A stretch of 64,000 nucleotides of DNA from the NCBI GenBank assembly GCA_964503125.1, contig CAZCZE010000032.1:62001-126000 (forward strand). The letters are read 5' to 3'. A program made the translations under genes and the position numbers. Below, piece by piece: positions 50,049-58,403 of this stretch; position 1 is the first letter of the stretch; every line of letters starts with the position of its first letter. A model generated the notes under the pieces. That model was given only the letters and a program-made list of their open reading frames with translations. It was not told the origin of the DNA and made no database searches. Source of the DNA: FEN-1219 sp964503125 (GTDB taxonomy: Bacteria; Pseudomonadota; Gammaproteobacteria; Steroidobacterales; Rariloculaceae).

Positions 50049-50903
50049 TTAGCGGAACTCGTTGATGAGCCCTTCGAGCGCGGCCTGGACGTGGAAGTCC
50101 TCCCACGCATACTCGGCGCGCACGACGGCTTCGATCTCGGCGCGCGTCTTGCCCTGGCCCACGAGCTGCGCGAGCGTTGCGGCGAAACGCGTCGCACGGG
50201 CGCGAAAAGCCTCGAGGTCGGCGCGCGTCGAGACTAGGCCGTGGCCCGGCACGACGGTATCGAACGGCAGCTCGAGCGCCTCGGCGACGGCCTTCGGCCA
50301 GTCCTTGGCGCTGCCGCCGCCCGGGTAGTCGACGAGCTGGGCCGAGGTGCCCGGGCCGTTCGCGAAAATGTCGCCCGCGGCGAGCACGCGCTGCTCGGGG
50401 AACAGCACGACGACGTCGCCGTTCGTGTGCGCGCGCCCGACCTTGTGGATCTCGACGGCCTTGCCGCCGAGGTAGAGCGCGGCGTGATCGCCGACCGTGA
50501 TGTCGGGTTGCCCCGCCTGGTTGACCGCCACCATGCGCGCGCGCGCTTCCGTCGAAGCCACGGCGAGCGCATCGAGCGCTTGGAGCTTCGCGTTGCCGCC
50601 GCTGTGGTCGGCGTGATAGTGCGTGTTGACGACGTACTTCACGGGCTGATTCGTGACGGTCTTGAGAATCGCCATGATGCTGTCGTGGTCGATCTCGAAC
50701 TTGTCGTCGACGAGCAGCACGCCGTCGTTCGTGACGAGCGCCGTGACGAGGCCGGGCACGGCCACGTTGCTGATGACGTAGATGTCGTCGCGGACCTTGA
50801 TGAGCTCGAGTTGCGCGGGCTCGCTGCCGAACTGGGCTTGCGAGCAGGGCGCGAGCAGCAGTGCCGCGGCGCCGCAGACGGTGGCAATGACTCGGTAGCT
50901 CAT
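50049..50903 (-). CDS. Exported MBL-fold hydrolase
   Basis: A 284 aa protein with leader (IATVCGAAALLLAPCSQAQ). The metal site is THYHADHSGG (H95, H97, D99, H100), then GRAHTNGDVVVLFPEQ with AAGDIFANG, and VVPGHGLVSTRADLEAF. It is similar in layout to the enzyme at 32508-33464 and belongs to the same periplasmic group. GGAGAG precedes ATG 50903 by about 13 bases. It is the first gene of a two-gene unit with the quinone oxidoreductase-like protein, divergent from the P460 gene. Confidence 0.83.
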   Translation of the reverse strand: MSYRVIATVCGAAALLLAPCSQAQFGSEPAQLELIKVRDDIYVISNVAVPGLVTALVTNDGVLLVDDKFEIDHDSIMAILKTVTNQPVKYVVNTHYHADHSGGNAKLQALDALAVASTEARARMVAVNQAGQPDITVGDHAALYLGGKAVEIHKVGRAHTNGDVVVLFPEQRVLAAGDIFANGPGTSAQLVDYPGGGSAKDWPKAVAEALELPFDTVVPGHGLVSTRADLEAFRARATRFAATLAQLVGQGKTRAEIEAVVRAEYAWEDFHVQAALEGLINEFR

Positions 50904-51067
50904 GATGGCGCTGTCTCTCCGCAAGGGCGTTCGTGACTGCGTGCAGTCTACTCGAACCGCCGGGTCGTCGTCCGCTGCCGGCGATGCCCGCGACACGATG
51001 CCGCAGTGTATTGTCAACGCGCTGCGGACGGACGATCATCGTAGGCCGAGCGCTCGAGAGGTGTCGT

Positions 51068-51670
51068 ATGTCGAAGCGGTTGAGTGGGTCGGCGGCGGCG
51101 TTCGTCGCGTGTGTCTTGGCCGGCTCGACTGGCGCCCAGGCACCCGCGGCGGACGGGCCGCGCTACGAGAACGGCACGGATCTCGTCTTGCCGGTCGATT
51201 ATCGCTCGTGGCGGTTCATCGGCGCGGGCCTCGGCATGACCTACGACGGCGAGCGCGGCACGCAAGCCGGCGGCGCCGACAATCCGCGCTTCACGCAGAC
51301 GTTCGTCAATCCGGCCGCCTACGACCACTTCATGCGCACGGGCGGCTGGCCCGACGGCACGGTGTTCATGCTCGAGTTTCGCGCCTCGCAGAGCGAGGGC
51401 TCGATCAACCGCGCCGGGCGCTTCGCCACACAGCTCACATTCCTCGAAGCCGAGGTCAAGGATTCGCGCTTTCCCGACGGCTGGGCGTTCTACGCGTTCG
51501 GGCCCGGCAATAACCTCGCGCCTACGGCGCAGCCGCTCGCGGGCGCCGCCGTCGCGCCGTGCATCGAGTGTCACTCCGAGCACGCCGCCGTCGAGCGCAC
51601 GTTCGTGCAGTTCTATCCGCACCTGCTCGACGTCGCGCGCGCCAAAGGAACGCTGAAGCCCGGCCACTGA
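51068..51670 (+). CDS. Exported cytochrome P460-family protein
   Basis: A 200 aa protein with leader (GSAAAFVACVLAGSTGAQA). The fold segments LPVDYRSWRFIGAGLGMTY, FTQTFVNPAAYDHFMRTGGW and PDGTVFMLEFR are typical of cytochrome P460, and the heme site is C165-I-E-C168-H169 in APCIECHSEHAAVE. P460 proteins oxidise hydroxylamine or bind NO in ammonia oxidisers; many heterotrophs have members of unknown role. The extra Lys-heme crosslink of true P460 cannot be judged here. GAGAGG is about 9 bases before the ATG. Confidence 0.85.
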   Translation: MSKRLSGSAAAFVACVLAGSTGAQAPAADGPRYENGTDLVLPVDYRSWRFIGAGLGMTYDGERGTQAGGADNPRFTQTFVNPAAYDHFMRTGGWPDGTVFMLEFRASQSEGSINRAGRFATQLTFLEAEVKDSRFPDGWAFYAFGPGNNLAPTAQPLAGAAVAPCIECHSEHAAVERTFVQFYPHLLDVARAKGTLKPGH

Positions 51671-51756
51671 TGGTCCCGGACGCGGCGGCGTCTGCTAGAT
51701 CGGCGCGTTCTCGATAACGATTGCGCTCGGCTCGCCATGGCGTGACCGCCGGCGGC

Positions 51757-51768
51757 TTGTCAAGACAA
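51757..51768. promoter_or_regulatory. TTGTC-AA-GACAA inverted repeat upstream of the acyl-CoA operon
   Basis: An inverted repeat of 5-bp arms with a 2-base spacer lies about 100 bases before the acyl-CoA dehydrogenase start. Its left arm overlaps a possible -35 hexamer TTGTCA, followed 17 bases on by TTAGCC, a weak -10. It could be an operator. The evidence is the symmetry and position only. Confidence 0.3.
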
Positions 51769-51834
51769 CATTGGCGCGCTTAGCCTAGGCAAACACGCGA
51801 AAAAAACACAGGAAACATCAACTTGTCCGTACAT

Positions 51835-51870
51835 ATGGCCGCGCGCGAGCGCGAAGGCTCGCGTCAATGA
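51835..51870 (+). other. Possible 11-codon leader ORF and hairpin before the acyl-CoA dehydrogenase
   Basis: ATG 51835 opens an 11-codon frame (MAAREREGSRQ) whose TGA overlaps the acyl-CoA dehydrogenase ATG as ATGA. A 7-bp perfect hairpin CGCGAGC-GCGAAG-GCTCGCG (51844-51863) ends three bases before that ATG. No ribosome binding site is visible for the large gene itself. Start access may therefore depend on the leader or on unfolding of the hairpin. Confidence 0.3.
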
Positions 51871-53036
51871 CCCGCGCGGCCCAGCGCTTCGACGAGCACG
51901 ACGAGGCGCAGCTCCTCGATGCGATCGACAAGTGGATCGCGCGCGACTTGAAGCCGATCGTGCGCGAGTACGATCACGCCGACCGCTATCCCACCCACGT
52001 CGTCGAGCAGATGAAGGAGCTCGGGCTGTTTGGTGCGACCGTGAGCCCGGACTACGGCGGCCTCGGCCTCGCGGCGACGACCTATGCCAAGGTCGTCATG
52101 CGCATCGCGGCGGTGTGGATGTCGATCACGGGCATCTTCAACTCGCACCTCATGCTCGCGCTCGCGATCGAGAAGTTCGGCACGCCGGCGCAGAAGGAGC
52201 GCTGGTTGCCGAAGCTCGCCTCGGGCGAGATCCGCGGCGGCGTGGCGCTGACCGAGCCCGATGCCGGCACCGATCTCCAAGGTATTCGCATGACCGCCGT
52301 GCGCGACGGCGACGACTACGTCATCAACGGCACGAAGACCTGGATCACGAACGGCGTCGAGGGCTCGTGCGTCGCGCTGCTCGTGAAGACCGATCCCGAC
52401 GCCGCGCCGCGCCACAAGGGTATGAGCCTATTCATCGCACCCAAGCGGCCGGGCTTCACGGTGGGCAAGAAGCTCGACAAGCTCGGCTACAAGGCCATCG
52501 ACTCGGCCGAGCTCGTGTTCACGGATTATCGCGTGCCGGCCGACCACCTGATCGGCGGCGCGGAAGGCCACGGCTTCTACCAGGTGACCGGCGGGCTCGA
52601 GCTCGGCCGCATCAACGTCGCGGCGCGCGGCGTCGGCATCGCCGAGGGCGCGCTCGCGCTTGCGACCGACTACGCCCAGACGCGCAAGACGTTCGGCAAG
52701 CCGATCTGCGAGCACCAGGCGATTGCGCTCAAGCTCGGCGAGATGGCGACGCGCGCACGCGCCGCGCGGTTGCTGACGCTCGACGCGGCGGCCGCGTTCG
52801 ACCGCGGCGAGCGCTGCGACATGGAAGCCGGCATGGCGAAGTACTTCTCCTCGGAGGCCGCGCTCGAAAACAGCATCGAGTCGATGCGCATCCACGGCGC
52901 CTACGGCTACTCGAAGGAGTACGACATCGAGCGGCTCTACCGCGACGCGCCGCTCACGGTCATCGGCGAGGGCACGAACGAGATCCAGCGCATCATCATC
53001 GCGAAGCAGTGGCTCAAGCGGAACCCGCTCGCATGA
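51867..53036 (+). CDS. Acyl-CoA dehydrogenase
   Basis: A 389 aa flavoprotein of the usual length. It has GAVALTEPDAGTDL-like substrate/FAD segment (GGVALTEPDAGTDLQGIRM), YVINGTKTWITNGVEGS, LGYKAIDSAELVFTDYRVPA, ARTFGKP-type QTRKTFGKPICEHQAIALK, and the C-terminal signature IHGAYGYSKEYDIERLYRDA with GEGTNEIQRIIIAKQWL. It oxidises acyl-CoA to enoyl-CoA and passes electrons to ETF. It is the first gene of a coupled operon with two CoA transferases and a MaoC dehydratase, which suggests a dedicated acid-activation and beta-oxidation route for an unusual acyl substrate. Confidence 0.9.
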   Translation: MTRAAQRFDEHDEAQLLDAIDKWIARDLKPIVREYDHADRYPTHVVEQMKELGLFGATVSPDYGGLGLAATTYAKVVMRIAAVWMSITGIFNSHLMLALAIEKFGTPAQKERWLPKLASGEIRGGVALTEPDAGTDLQGIRMTAVRDGDDYVINGTKTWITNGVEGSCVALLVKTDPDAAPRHKGMSLFIAPKRPGFTVGKKLDKLGYKAIDSAELVFTDYRVPADHLIGGAEGHGFYQVTGGLELGRINVAARGVGIAEGALALATDYAQTRKTFGKPICEHQAIALKLGEMATRARAARLLTLDAAAAFDRGERCDMEAGMAKYFSSEAALENSIESMRIHGAYGYSKEYDIERLYRDAPLTVIGEGTNEIQRIIIAKQWLKRNPLA

Positions 53037-54199
53037 AGCCGCTCGAAGGATTGCGCGTGTTGAGCCTCGAGGTCTGGGGCGCGGGCCCGTACGGCTCGCA
53101 GCTGCTCGGCGCGCTCGGCGCCGAGGTCGTCAAGATCGAGAACCCCGCGACGGGCGGCGACCCCGCGCGCGCCGTCGGCCCGCATTTCTTGGGGGAGGGT
53201 GACAGCCAGTACTTTCAGGCGTGGAACACGAACAAGCGCAGCGTCGTGCTCGATCTCAAGCTGCCGCAAGGGCAGCGCGACTTCGGGACGCTCGTCGAAA
53301 GCTCGGCCGCGGTCGTCAACAATCTGCGCGGCGATCAGCCCGTGAAGCTCGGCCTCGACTACGCGACGCTCGGCAAGATCAATCCCGCGATCGTCTGCGC
53401 CCACATCTCGGCGTACGGCCGCGACAACGAGCGCACGGCGTGGCCCGGCTATGACTTCCTCATGCAGGCCGAAGCGGGGCTCATGAGCTTGACCGGGGAG
53501 CCCGACGGCCCGCCGGCGCGTTTCGGGCCCTCGATCATCGACTTCATGACGGGCACGACGGCGATGGTTGGGTTGCTCGCCTGTCTTTTGAACGCGCAGC
53601 GCACCGGCAAGGGTTGCGACGTCGACGTCTCGCTGTTCGACGTGGCGCTGCACCAGCTCAACTACTCGGCGACGTGGTATCTCAACGCAGGGCAAGCGCC
53701 CACGCGGCTCGAGCGCAGCAGCCATTTCTCAGTCGCGCCCGTGCAGACGTTTCCGACGGCCGACGGCTGGCTGTTCGTCATGTGCATGAGCGACAAGTTC
53801 TGGCTCGAGCTCTTGAAGGCGCTCGATCTCGACACGCTCGCGAACGACGCGCGCTTCGCCGACGGCAACGCGCGCCATCGGCATCGGCGCGAGCTCACGG
53901 CGGCGCTCGACCCCGCGTTTCGCAAGCGCACCACGGCCGAGTGGCTCGACCGGCTCGCGGGCGTGCTGCCCGTGGGCCCCGTCTACGGCGTCGCGCAAGC
54001 GCTCGACAGCCCGTTCGTCGCGCAGTCGGGCATGATCGAAGCCGTGGCGTATCCGGACCGCGCCGATCTCCGCGTGCTCGCGAGCCCGATCAAGATCGAC
54101 GGCGCGCGGCCGGCGCTCAAGCCGGCGCCCAAGCTCGGCGAAGCCAACGAGGCGCTGCTCGGGCGGGCCGCGCCCGGCGCGCGGGTCGAACGCCGATGA
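53033..54199 (+). CDS. CaiB/BaiF family CoA transferase, copy 1
   Basis: A 388 aa class III CoA transferase. It begins LEGLRVLSLEVWGAGPYGSQ, then LGAEVVKIENPATGGDPAR, NTNKRSVVLDLKLPQGQ, and the catalytic aspartate D141 in WPGYDFLMQAEAGLMSLTGE. It moves CoA from a donor such as succinyl-CoA to a free acid. The ATG overlaps the dehydrogenase TGA (ATGA). It shares only the family fold with the copy that follows, so the two probably have different acceptors or act as unequal subunits. Confidence 0.9.
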   Translation: MKPLEGLRVLSLEVWGAGPYGSQLLGALGAEVVKIENPATGGDPARAVGPHFLGEGDSQYFQAWNTNKRSVVLDLKLPQGQRDFGTLVESSAAVVNNLRGDQPVKLGLDYATLGKINPAIVCAHISAYGRDNERTAWPGYDFLMQAEAGLMSLTGEPDGPPARFGPSIIDFMTGTTAMVGLLACLLNAQRTGKGCDVDVSLFDVALHQLNYSATWYLNAGQAPTRLERSSHFSVAPVQTFPTADGWLFVMCMSDKFWLELLKALDLDTLANDARFADGNARHRHRRELTAALDPAFRKRTTAEWLDRLAGVLPVGPVYGVAQALDSPFVAQSGMIEAVAYPDRADLRVLASPIKIDGARPALKPAPKLGEANEALLGRAAPGARVERR

Positions 54200-55326
54200 A
54201 GCTCGCCGGCCTGCGCGTCGTCGATCTCTCGGTGTTCCTGCCGGGGCCGTATCTCACACTCGCGCTCGCGGACCATGGTGCCGAGGTCATCAAGATCGAG
54301 CCGCCCGACGGCGACCCCGGGCGGCGCATCGGCGTGAGCGACGGGCCGACAACGGTGTTCTTCCGCAACCTGAATCGCGGCAAGAAGAGCGTCGTGCTCA
54401 ATCTCAAGGAGCCGCGCGATCGCGACCGGTTGCTGCGCCTCGCGGCGACCGCCGACGTGTTCGTCGAGTCGTTCCGCCCCGGCGTCGTGGATCGGCTCGG
54501 CGTTGGCTACGAGCACGTCGTGCGGCAGAATCCCGGCATCGTCTACTGCTCCGTCAACGCGTTCGGCAATACCGGGCCTTATCGCGACCGGCCCGCGCAC
54601 GACCTCGCCGTCGAAGCGCTCACGGGCGTGCTCGCGATGACGCAGGGCGACGACGGCCGGCCCGCGCTGCCGGGGATTCCGATGGCCGACATCGCCGCCG
54701 CGCTCAACGGCCTCGCGGGCGTGCTCATGGCGCTCGTGAAGCGCCAGGAGACGGGCCGCGGCGACTACGTCGAGATCGCGATGTTCGATTCGCTGTTCGC
54801 TGCGACGCCGAACGTCATCGGCCCCGTGTTCGCCGAGGGTCGGCAGCCGGATCCCAAGACGCAGCGCACGACGGGCGGCGCGGCGTTCTATCGGCTCTAC
54901 GACACGCGCGACGGCAAGCAGCTCGCGCTCGCGGGCCAGGAGCCGAAGTTCGTCGAGAAGGTACTGGGCGCGCTGGGGCGCCTCGATCTCGTCGAGCTCT
55001 GCACGCGCGGGCCGGGTCCGCACCAACGGCCCGTCGTCGAGCTGCTCGCGGCGTTCTTCGCAAGCCGTTCGCGCCAGGAGTCGCTCGACTGGCTGGCAGC
55101 GCTCGACGTCTGCTACGCGCCCGTCAACACGCTGCACGAGGCGACGCAGGACGCACACGTCGCCGCGCGCGAGCTGTTGCTGCGCGACGAGCGCGGCCGC
55201 CCGCATCTCAAGCCCGCGATTCGCTTTGCCGAGGAGCCGGCGCGGCCCACCTTGCGCGAGCCGCTGCTCGGCGAGCACACGGACGACGTGTTGGCCGAGC
55301 TCGAGGCCGCGGCCGGAGAATGGTAA
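54196..55326 (+). CDS. CaiB/BaiF family CoA transferase, copy 2
   Basis: A 376 aa class III CoA transferase. It has LAGLRVVDLSVFLPGPYLTL, HGAEVIKIEPPDGDPGRR, NLNRGKKSVVLNLKEP, and catalytic D136 in RPAHDLAVEALTGVLAM. The C-terminal part is GRGDYVEIAMFDSLFAATPN and AGQEPKFVEKVLGALGR, similar to alpha-methylacyl-CoA racemase-type members. It overlaps copy 1 by four bases (ATGA). The pairing of two transferases directly after an acyl-CoA dehydrogenase is seen in degradation of compounds activated by CoA exchange. Confidence 0.9.
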   Translation: MKLAGLRVVDLSVFLPGPYLTLALADHGAEVIKIEPPDGDPGRRIGVSDGPTTVFFRNLNRGKKSVVLNLKEPRDRDRLLRLAATADVFVESFRPGVVDRLGVGYEHVVRQNPGIVYCSVNAFGNTGPYRDRPAHDLAVEALTGVLAMTQGDDGRPALPGIPMADIAAALNGLAGVLMALVKRQETGRGDYVEIAMFDSLFAATPNVIGPVFAEGRQPDPKTQRTTGGAAFYRLYDTRDGKQLALAGQEPKFVEKVLGALGRLDLVELCTRGPGPHQRPVVELLAAFFASRSRQESLDWLAALDVCYAPVNTLHEATQDAHVAARELLLRDERGRPHLKPAIRFAEEPARPTLREPLLGEHTDDVLAELEAAAGEW

Positions 55327-55345
55327 GGGTGAAGGAGTTGGAAGC

Positions 55346-55852
55346 ATGACGCATGGCGCTCGCGAGATCGGGCCGCGCCGCTGGCGCGAGACGTTCGGCC
55401 GCTACTACGAGGACTTCGAGATCGGCGACGTCTACGAGCACCGCCCGGGACGCACGATCACGCAAGCCGACAACACGTGGTTCACGCTGCTCACGATGAA
55501 CAACCATCCGCTGCACTTCGACGCCGTGTACGCCGCGAAGTCGGAGTTCGGTCGGCCGCTCGTCAACAGCTGTCTCACGCTGTCGATCGTCGTCGGCATG
55601 AGCGTCTCGGACGTGAGCTACCAGGCCATCGGCAACCTCGGCTGGAACGACATCAAGCTGACGGCGCCCGTCTACGCCGGCGACACGCTGTACGCCGAAT
55701 CCGAGGTGCTTGCGAAGCGCGAGTCCCAGTCGCGGCCCACCCAGGGCATCGTGACCGTGTGGACGCGCGGCATGAATCAGGACGACAAGGTCGTCATCAG
55801 CTACGAGCGAACGATCCTGGTGCCGAAGCGCGGCCATGGCGTCGACGACTGA
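55346..55852 (+). CDS. MaoC-type hot-dog dehydratase
   Basis: A 168 aa protein. It has the MaoC/(R)-specific enoyl-CoA hydratase pattern EDFEIGDVYEHRPGRTITQA, DNTWFTLLTMNNHPLHFD (catalytic Asp/His region), and SYQAIGNLGWNDIKLTAPVY. It hydrates enoyl-CoA made by the dehydrogenase in the same operon, or dehydrates the hydroxyacyl form. GAAGGAG stands 9-15 bases before the ATG. It is 19 bases after the CoA transferase. Mesaconyl-CoA hydratases share this motif layout, so a branched or dicarboxylic acyl-CoA is possible. Confidence 0.87.
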   Translation: MTHGAREIGPRRWRETFGRYYEDFEIGDVYEHRPGRTITQADNTWFTLLTMNNHPLHFDAVYAAKSEFGRPLVNSCLTLSIVVGMSVSDVSYQAIGNLGWNDIKLTAPVYAGDTLYAESEVLAKRESQSRPTQGIVTVWTRGMNQDDKVVISYERTILVPKRGHGVDD

Positions 55853-55874
55853 ACCGAGCAACAGGAGCCGCGTA

Positions 55875-55985
55875 ATGTCTGCGACGATGGAGGCACTGCC
55901 GCCCGGCACGGGCAAGAGTCTCCGGTCCAACGTCGGTTGGGTGTTGCTGCTCGCCGGCGCGTGGTTCCGGCGCAAAGAGCGCTAG
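55875..55985 (+). CDS. Possible 36 aa single-helix membrane protein
   Basis: A small frame with start ATG 55875 and stop TAG 55983-55985. ACAGGAG lies 8-14 bases upstream. The product begins MSATMEALPPGTGKSLRS, has one hydrophobic stretch VGWVLLLAGAWF, and ends with positive residues RRKER, a typical N-out small membrane protein shape. It lies between the MaoC and ppsA genes. No family is recognised. Evidence is only the SD, hydrophobic helix and position. Confidence 0.4.
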   Translation: MSATMEALPPGTGKSLRSNVGWVLLLAGAWFRRKER

Positions 55986-56033
55986 AGTACGGCTTCGACA
56001 GGCGTAGTCGCTTCGGTGACGCAGGTGGGTGAC

Positions 56034-58403
56034 ATGCGGACATACGTCGTGCCGCTGCGCGAGCTCAAACGCACCGACGTCGAGCTCGTCGGCGGCAAGA
56101 ACGCTTCGCTCGGCGAGATGTTGCGCGAGCTCGGCGACCTCGGCGTGCGCGTGCCCGACGGGTTCGCCACGACCGTTCACGCCTATCGCGACTTTCTCCA
56201 GCAAGAAGGCCTCGCGGGTCGTATCGAGCGCACGCTGCGCGAGCTCGACGTCGACGACCTCCCGGGGCTCGCGCGGGCGGGCGCCGAGATCCGAAAAGCG
56301 ATCCTCGCGACGCCGTTGCCGGCGCGCCTCCGCGACGAGGTCGTCGCGGCGTGGCGCAGGCTCGAGGTGGGCGGCGAGGGTGCCGTCGCGGTGCGGTCGT
56401 CGGCGACGGCCGAGGACTTGCCGGAAGCGTCGTTCGCCGGCCAACAAGCGACGTTCCTCAACGTGCGCAGCGAACAAGGTCTCGTCACCGCGATGCACGA
56501 GGTGTTCGCCTCGTTGTTCAACGATCGCGCGATCGCCTATCGCGTGCACCAAGGGTTCGACCACTCGCGCGTCGGTATCTCGGTGGGCGTGCAGCACATG
56601 GTGCGCAGCGACCTCGGCGCGAGCGGCGTCACGTTCACGCTCGATACGGACTCCGGGTTCCGCGACGTCGTGTTCATCACGAGCTCTTTCGGCCTCGGCG
56701 AGACCGTGGTCCAAGGCGCCGTGAATCCCGACGAATTTTACGTCTACAAGCCGGGGCTCGCGGCGGGCCGGCGCGCGATCTTGCGGCGTAACCTCGGCGA
56801 AAAGGCCATCAAGATGATCTACGCCGAGCCGGGCGCGGCGGAGCGCGTCGTGACTGTGAACGTGCCCGCGGAGCAGCGCCGCACCTTCTCGCTCGTCGAC
56901 GGTGAGATCGAGGAGCTTGCGCGCCAAGCCGTGACGATCGAGCGGCACTACGGGTGTCCAATGGACATCGAATGGGCCAAGGACGGCGCCACGGGCGGGT
57001 TATTCATCGTGCAGGCGCGGCCAGAGACGGTGCAGAGCCGCAGCCGGCGAACGCTGCAACGCTTCGCGTTGCGCTCGCGCTCGCGCGTGCTGGCGGAAGG
57101 GCGCAGCGTCGGCCAGAAGATCGCCGCGGGTAGGGCGCGCCTGGTCGCAGGCGTTGCGGAGATGGCGCGCGTCGAGAGCGGCGACGTGCTCATCGCCGAC
57201 ATGACCGATCCCGATTGGGAGCCCGTGATGAAGCGAGCTGCGGCCATCGTGACGCGCCGTGGCGGCCGCACGTGCCATGCCGCAATCATCGCGCGCGAGC
57301 TCGGCGTGCCCGCCGTCGTCGGCTGCGGCTCGAGCCTCGACAACGTGCGCGACGGGCAAGCGATCACCGTATCGTGCGCCGAAGGGGAGACGGGGTACGT
57401 CTACGAGGGCGCACTGTCGTTCGAGGAACAGGAGATCGAGCTCGGCGCGCTGCCGCCCGTGCCCGTCCGCATCATGATGAACGTCGGCAATCCCGACCGT
57501 GCGTTCGGCTTTGCCGCGCTGCCGCACCAAGGCGTCGGGCTCGCGCGGCTGGAGTTCATCATCAACCGCATGATCGGCGTCCACCCGAAAGCCGTGCTGG
57601 AGTTCGATCGCCTAGCCCCGGATCTCAAGCGGGCGATCGGCGAGCAGATGGCGGGCTATGACGACCCCGTCACGTTCTTCGTCACCAAGCTCGCGGAGGG
57701 CATCGCGCAGATCGGCGCCGCGTTCGCCCCGGCGCCCGTGATCGTGCGCCTGTCGGACTTCAAGTCGAACGAGTACGCGAACCTCCTCGGTGGCCGGGCC
57801 TACGAGCCCCACGAGGAGAACCCGATGCTCGGGTTTCGCGGTGCGGCGCGCTACGTGGATGCGTCGTTCCGGCCGTGCTTCGAGCTCGAGTGCCGGGCGC
57901 TGCGACTCGTCCGTGACGAGATGGGGCTCAAGAACGTCGAGGTCATGGTGCCGTTCGTTCGCACGTTGGCGGAGGCCGCCAAGGTCACGGAGCTGCTCGC
58001 CGACAACGGCCTCCGGCGTGGCGTCGACGGCTTACGTGTCATCATGATGTGCGAGCTGCCGACCAACGCGCTGCTCGCCGAGCGCTACCTCGAGTTTTTC
58101 GACGGCATGTCGATCGGCTCGAACGACATGACGCAGCTCACGCTCGGGATCGATCGCGATTCGGCGCTAGTGGCGGCATCGTTCGACGAGCGCGACGATG
58201 CCGTGAAGGCCCTGCTGTCACTGGCGATTGCGGCGTGCCACAAACAGGGCAAATACATCGGCATCTGCGGCCAAGGCCCATCCGACCACCCCGATTTCGC
58301 GCGCTGGCTCGTCGAGCAGGGGATCGACAGCCTCTCGCTCAACCCCGACACCGTGCTCGAGACGTGGCTCATGCTGGCGGCGCACAGCACGCCGAGGCCA
58401 TGA
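56034..58403 (+). CDS. ppsA: Phosphoenolpyruvate synthase
   Basis: A 789 aa cytoplasmic enzyme, matching the 792 aa of E. coli PpsA. It makes PEP from pyruvate and ATP for gluconeogenesis. Domains in order are the ATP-grasp-like nucleotide domain (VGGKNASLGEMLREL, VAVRSSATAEDLPEASFAGQ), the phosphohistidine domain with GGRTCHAAIIARELG (catalytic His415), and the C-terminal PEP/pyruvate barrel (SIGSNDMTQLTLGIDRDS, GICGQGPSDHPDF). I chose ATG 56034, with GGTGGG just upstream; GTG 56016 is in frame as well. Its stop overlaps the ATG of ppsR. Gluconeogenesis fits growth on organic acids from the acyl-CoA operon upstream. Confidence 0.93.
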   Translation: MRTYVVPLRELKRTDVELVGGKNASLGEMLRELGDLGVRVPDGFATTVHAYRDFLQQEGLAGRIERTLRELDVDDLPGLARAGAEIRKAILATPLPARLRDEVVAAWRRLEVGGEGAVAVRSSATAEDLPEASFAGQQATFLNVRSEQGLVTAMHEVFASLFNDRAIAYRVHQGFDHSRVGISVGVQHMVRSDLGASGVTFTLDTDSGFRDVVFITSSFGLGETVVQGAVNPDEFYVYKPGLAAGRRAILRRNLGEKAIKMIYAEPGAAERVVTVNVPAEQRRTFSLVDGEIEELARQAVTIERHYGCPMDIEWAKDGATGGLFIVQARPETVQSRSRRTLQRFALRSRSRVLAEGRSVGQKIAAGRARLVAGVAEMARVESGDVLIADMTDPDWEPVMKRAAAIVTRRGGRTCHAAIIARELGVPAVVGCGSSLDNVRDGQAITVSCAEGETGYVYEGALSFEEQEIELGALPPVPVRIMMNVGNPDRAFGFAALPHQGVGLARLEFIINRMIGVHPKAVLEFDRLAPDLKRAIGEQMAGYDDPVTFFVTKLAEGIAQIGAAFAPAPVIVRLSDFKSNEYANLLGGRAYEPHEENPMLGFRGAARYVDASFRPCFELECRALRLVRDEMGLKNVEVMVPFVRTLAEAAKVTELLADNGLRRGVDGLRVIMMCELPTNALLAERYLEFFDGMSIGSNDMTQLTLGIDRDSALVAASFDERDDAVKALLSLAIAACHKQGKYIGICGQGPSDHPDFARWLVEQGIDSLSLNPDTVLETWLMLAAHSTPRP

